Assembly: GCA_027596945.1 (NCBI GenBank)
Contig: JADGJH010001367.1
Coordinates: 268-10,405, forward strand
Length of the DNA stretch: 10,138 nt
Source of the DNA: Physocladia obscura
Lineage: Eukaryota > Chytridiomycota > Chytridiomycetes > Chytridiales > Chytriomycetaceae
Reading direction: 5' to 3'
This document shows, piece by piece, positions 7,500-10,138 of the stretch. The translations under genes and the position numbers were made by a program. The notes beneath the pieces are model-generated. The model did no database searches, was not told the DNA's origin, and saw only the letters and a list, made by a program, of their open reading frames with translations. How positions within the stretch are numbered: position 1 is the stretch's first letter; the number at the start of each line of letters is the position of its first letter.

Positions 7500-8111
7500 A
7501 TCTCTCCCACGTTTAGCAGTCGACATAAATTCATTAATCCCAAACATATCCTCCTTCTCTGTTTTAAATTACACGGGTCCATCACAACCACGCCCGCCTA
7601 CAGTCCCCTGGAATCCCTTATGCGGTTCACGACTCATAGACGCGCCATCAACAATCCGTTCAATCCGATCGGTGTGAACTACAGGGATCGCGTCCTGGTG
7701 CTCGTCGAGCGTTTTCTTGGGTCGGTATATCGCGGTAACGGAGCTTCCAGCAGAGAACAGCGGCTTGTCGTACGGGTTATATAAGTCTTCGGTACCGAAC
7801 CCGGATGACGTGCCGAACAATTGGTTGAAAAGTCGTTGGTCGAATTGTAATTCGCGCGATGCTGAAAGTTGCGTGTGCCCGAGAGCGACTTTTTTCTGAT
7901 ACATCTCATTCGGAACTGTTAAAATTAATTAATGTAAATATTAAAATGGAGTCGTTTCACACAAATCTATCAAAATAATATAACACTCACTTGAGTGTTC
8001 CCAGCACTTTAGCCTTCGTGTCTGCACCCATATGGCTCATACGAAGCTCTCGCTCACGCTGTCTATTACGTTCTCTTCTGATTTCCTCACGTTCTCGCAG
8101 TCGGCAAAATT
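7500..8111 (-). pseudogene. SNW1: Orphan C-terminal fragment of SNW1/SKIP (spliceosome and transcription cofactor), disrupted
   Basis: Two exon-like blocks. Block A (8111-7991) encodes the Arg/Glu-rich helix of SNW1 (LREREEIRRERNRQRERELR, then MSHMGADTKAKVLG) between a CAG acceptor and a GTGAGT donor. Block B (7915 onward) encodes KKVALG, LQFDQRLFNQ, GFGTEDLYNPYDKPLF and AIYRPKK, which match the conserved human C-terminal region (IALG, YDQRLFNQ, EIYNVYDQ, SIYRPSK). Three problems are visible. The ~300-residue N-terminal part, including the SNW domain, has no counterpart in the sequence before glycogenin. Block A leaves phase 2 but block B needs phase 1; a weak donor at 8027 would repair this by dropping part of block A. 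A TAA at 7571-7569 replaces the residue after GPV, yet homology to the family continues in frame (EDMFGINEFMSTAKRG, like EDPFGLDKFLEEAKQHG). A partial duplicated copy that has decayed is the simplest reading; assembly error is the alternative. Confidence 0.7.
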
Positions 8112-8219
8112 CTGTTTGTTAAGGGGTGATTATTCAGTGGGTGTTGTTTAGATTCGGATTGGATTGGGTGAGCTAACCAAAGTACTGCACAGAAAAGTCA
8201 GAACAAGCAAAAATTTCTT
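8112..8219. other. Short non-coding spacer upstream of the SNW1 fragment
   Basis: Contains the apparent acceptor of the first SNW1 block (AACAAACAG, ending at 8112). No sequence resembling the preceding part of SNW1 is visible, which supports the view that the copy is truncated. Confidence 0.4.
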
Positions 8220-8566
8220 CAAAATCAAATCACCACAAACAACCCCAAAACAAAAAATAAAAGCAATTGTCCCGGCAATAGCAGCCACCAACAACAAAAA
8301 CATCAGAAGGTATAAAAAAGGGTAAAGAAAAAGAAATCAAAAGTCGAAAAAGTAAAAAGAAAAAAGGAAAGCACCACAGTCCAGTATCATTCAGCCGGAA
8401 AAACAAAACAAAAAGCAAGTGAAAAGAAAAAGAAAAAGAAAAAGTAGAAAAAAGAGAAACGAAAAGCAAAAGAGAAAAAAAAAATAAGAGGGGAAACCGT
8501 TACAACAACACAGCGAAAAAGAAAAAACAAAACAAAACCTTATCCAACATCACACTACAATCATTT
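8220..8566. repeat. Strand-asymmetric low-complexity DNA (A/G-rich on plus strand)
   Basis: This ~350-nt gene-free stretch is strongly A-rich with G on the plus strand, with a GAAAAA microsatellite at 8421-8444. On the minus strand it is pyrimidine-rich and directly follows the glycogenin stop codon, so it would form the start of its 3' UTR. I found no AATAAA on the minus strand from here to 8112. Open frames here encode only Phe/Leu/Ser-rich peptides and are not genes. Confidence 0.75.
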
Positions 8567-8567
8567 C

Positions 8568-10138
8568 TCAATTTTTTCTCGTTGGACGAAGACTAATCCC
8601 CTCCTCATCATACAACGACACATTAGACTCATTCTTGTCATTCAAAACAAACTGCTTCCCAGCTCCTCCGGTAGTCCCGAGCAGCACAGGCGGAATCATC
8701 ACTGGCTGGTTCAACCTTGATTTTCTTCTCTGTTGCGTGGAAAACTCAGCCTGGTTCCATTCATAGCGCGACGGCGACGTTGACGGTGACAGCGACGGCT
8801 CGCGTTGGGTATCGGTGCTGCCAGATCTGCCGTTTGGTCTTTCGGCGAACGGCGACGTTGGAATAGTTGTTGCTACAGAGTAGACTGACGTTGTCGGTGA
8901 GGTTGGCGACGTTGGGGCTGCTGACGCTGCATATTCAGCTTGAACGGCAGCGGCGGAAGTTGTCAGCGGTGGCGGGGGTGGCGTACTATTTTTTGACGCT
9001 ACTTCAGTGCTTGGTAAAATATGCAACGCTGACGCAGATCGTAGATTCATGTGTGGGTCTTGGAATGGTGTGACTGTTTGAGTTGCAGTAACTGCTTGAA
9101 AGATTTTCATGGGTGATCCCGCCGAACGCGTCGGTGAGCTTTTAAGTGATGAACTGCTGGACTTGAGGTTGAGAGTCTCGATTTTCTGGGCAGCTTTCTC
9201 AACAGGAGTGCGTTTCTGCGATTGCTGCTGACGATTGATTAGGACCGGAAGTTCTTCGTGGTTCCATGAGTAGCGCGCTGGAGATTCGTTTGCGTAGAAC
9301 GATTGACTGGAACGGTCGGCAGTTTTAGGGACTCCAACTTCAAAATGCAAGCGTCCTTGTTGGGAATTTGTATTTCCAGAAAAGTTTGCACCTTGTAATT
9401 TCGCTTGTTGCTGTTTTTAAATAAACGTTATTACAGTCTAAAACGCAACGGTGATTATCTCGGTCTAATGTACTTGGTTGCCACATTTGCACAAAACTCT
9501 ATTCATATTTTTTCCACTTCGCGTTCAGCATTTATAAACGTTTTTTTTTTCCTTCGCTTCGCTCAGTTTGTGCTGAATTATCGCTTGGTGTTGAAATACA
9601 AACATCTTCGGATTTCCAAGTCTTGATCAAGTCATCATAAGTCTGCCACCACAAAGCATGCATATCCAAGGTATCAGAATTCAAAGAACTGCGGATGGAG
9701 AGCATTGAAAAAAAAAAAAGGAATTCATATAATAATGGGATATCTAATTAGTAAAATTTTTTGAGAAATTGATGAAAGATTTTTGATCTTTACCCGTTGT
9801 AGACCGATCCATCAGAAAAGCGTTTTTGAAGCCACGGCTTGGTGTGGCCGGCAAAGTGAACAATGACAATGTTTTGTTTGAAATGGTGGAAGGCAGGCTG
9901 TAATAATAACAAAGAAATAAATAAGGGGAGAGCGAGGGCAGGGCAGATTATTGCATATATATACCAAATAGCTGTAGACGGCGGAAGGCGTGACATTAAA
10001 GACAAAGGGGAGGCGGGCAGTTTGCAGCAACTCTGGCGGGACATCGGGGCGGATATCGCCCTGGGCATTGGTGACACGCGGGGGGTGGTTGATGCCGGAC
10101 CAGGAGGAGAAGAACGAGTTGAGCAAGCCCTGATCGCC
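8568..10138 (-). CDS. GYG1: Glycogenin, C-terminal part (gene continues past right edge)
   Basis: Four minus-strand exons, 10138-9965, 9897-9794, 9688-9604 and 9410-8568, join in phase for 401 residues, ending in TGA. Glycogenin is the self-glucosylating GT8 enzyme that primes glycogen synthesis in the cytosol, using UDP-glucose and Mn2+. The window opens at GDQGLLNSFFSSW, which holds the catalytic Asp and Gln of the family (DGGDQ in mammals). It continues with FVFNVTPSAVYSYLPAF, then VHFAGHTKPW, whose His and Lys contact the nucleotide-sugar in known structures, then a degenerate ALWW motif that closes the catalytic domain. About 20 extra residues lie between SSW and the FVFN strand compared with human GYG1. 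The last exon encodes a ~280-residue disordered, Ser/Thr/Pro-rich tail with Pro-directed sites. It has no canonical ending (WEQGQADYMG...DNI) but has two related Trp-Asn motifs, at 9285-9248 and 8776-8739, that may bind glycogen synthase. The first ~150 residues are outside the window. Confidence 0.92.
8739..8776 (-). other. Second Trp-Asn motif of the glycogenin tail
   Basis: Encodes SPSRYEWNQAEFS. It resembles the first copy (SPARYSWNHEELP) and loosely the glycogen-synthase-binding core RWEQGQADYM of animal glycogenins. The function is inferred from that resemblance. Confidence 0.5.
9248..9285 (-). other. First Trp-Asn motif of the glycogenin tail
   Basis: Encodes SPARYSWNHEELP, about 25 to 30 residues after the last intron and well before the second copy. 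Shared positions are Ser-Pro, Arg-Tyr, Trp-Asn and a Glu three residues after the Trp. Confidence 0.5.

Noticed and set aside
4612..7571. Nuclear stop-codon reassignment (TAA/TAG read as Gln)
   Set aside because: The aminotransferase and Rpn6 both end at TAA precisely at the family C-terminus, and Gln is encoded by CAA/CAG throughout.
7569..7584. A 16-nt intron (GTGTAATTTAAAACAG) that would remove the TAA in the SNW1 fragment
   Set aside because: It is far shorter than any other intron here and shifts the frame away from the conserved EDMFG box.
8230..8469. Minus-strand 79-codon Phe/Leu-rich frame, as a possible membrane protein
   Set aside because: It is a translation of the pyrimidine-rich low-complexity tract.
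7500..9410. Glycogenin-SNW1 fusion gene
   Set aside because: Glycogenin ends in TGA at 8570-8568 and a long low-complexity non-coding tract follows. No phase-compatible donor was seen that would join the tail to the SNW1 block.
8867..9626. Plus-strand frames opposite glycogenin
   Set aside because: Antisense shadows of the Ser/Pro-rich tail and an intron.

Overview
This is eukaryotic nuclear DNA, not prokaryotic. Coding exons are separated by short introns (about 56 to 193 nt, GT...AG), AATAAA signals sit at the gene ends, and the genes are eukaryotic housekeeping families: a proteasome lid subunit, glycogenin, an ARIP4/RAD54L2-type SNF2 helicase and the spliceosomal protein SNW1. The small introns, tight spacing and AT-rich non-coding sequence suggest a compact genome, most likely a small invertebrate such as a nematode. 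The species cannot be fixed from sequence alone; a unicellular relative of animals is not excluded.

Layout from left to right. (1) 73-2969, minus: the N-terminal ~854 residues of an SNF2-family helicase of the ARIP4/RAD54L2 type, starting with a SAM domain; the ATPase core lies beyond the left edge. (2) 2970-3128: a short divergent promoter region holding a run of 19 A. (3) 3129-4523, plus: a complete four-exon alanine-glyoxylate aminotransferase (400 aa) that resembles the fungal AGX1 type more than the vertebrate AGXT type, with a 23-nt micro-exon. (4) 4612-5265, minus, convergent with (3): an unrecognised coding region with an in-frame TAG, probably a decaying gene. (5) 5518-7222, minus: a complete eight-exon gene for proteasome lid subunit Rpn6/PSMD11 (416 aa). 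(6) 7500-8111, minus: an orphan C-terminal fragment of SNW1/SKIP without its SNW domain, with a TAA at a conserved position and a splice-phase mismatch. (7) 8220-8566: strand-asymmetric low-complexity DNA. (8) 8568-10138, minus: the C-terminal 401 residues of glycogenin, with a long Ser/Pro-rich tail that carries two copies of a Trp-Asn motif.

The genes do not form an obvious pathway. Glycogenin, the SNW1 fragment, Rpn6 and the unknown gene all lie head-to-tail on the minus strand, but spacing alone does not show an operon. The most useful leads are the SAM-ARIP4 architecture, the ancestry of the fungal-like aminotransferase, the 57-nt stop-free intron in Rpn6, the repeated motif in the glycogenin tail, and the two broken coding regions lying on either side of Rpn6. 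I saw no mobile element, CRISPR array, tRNA or rRNA.
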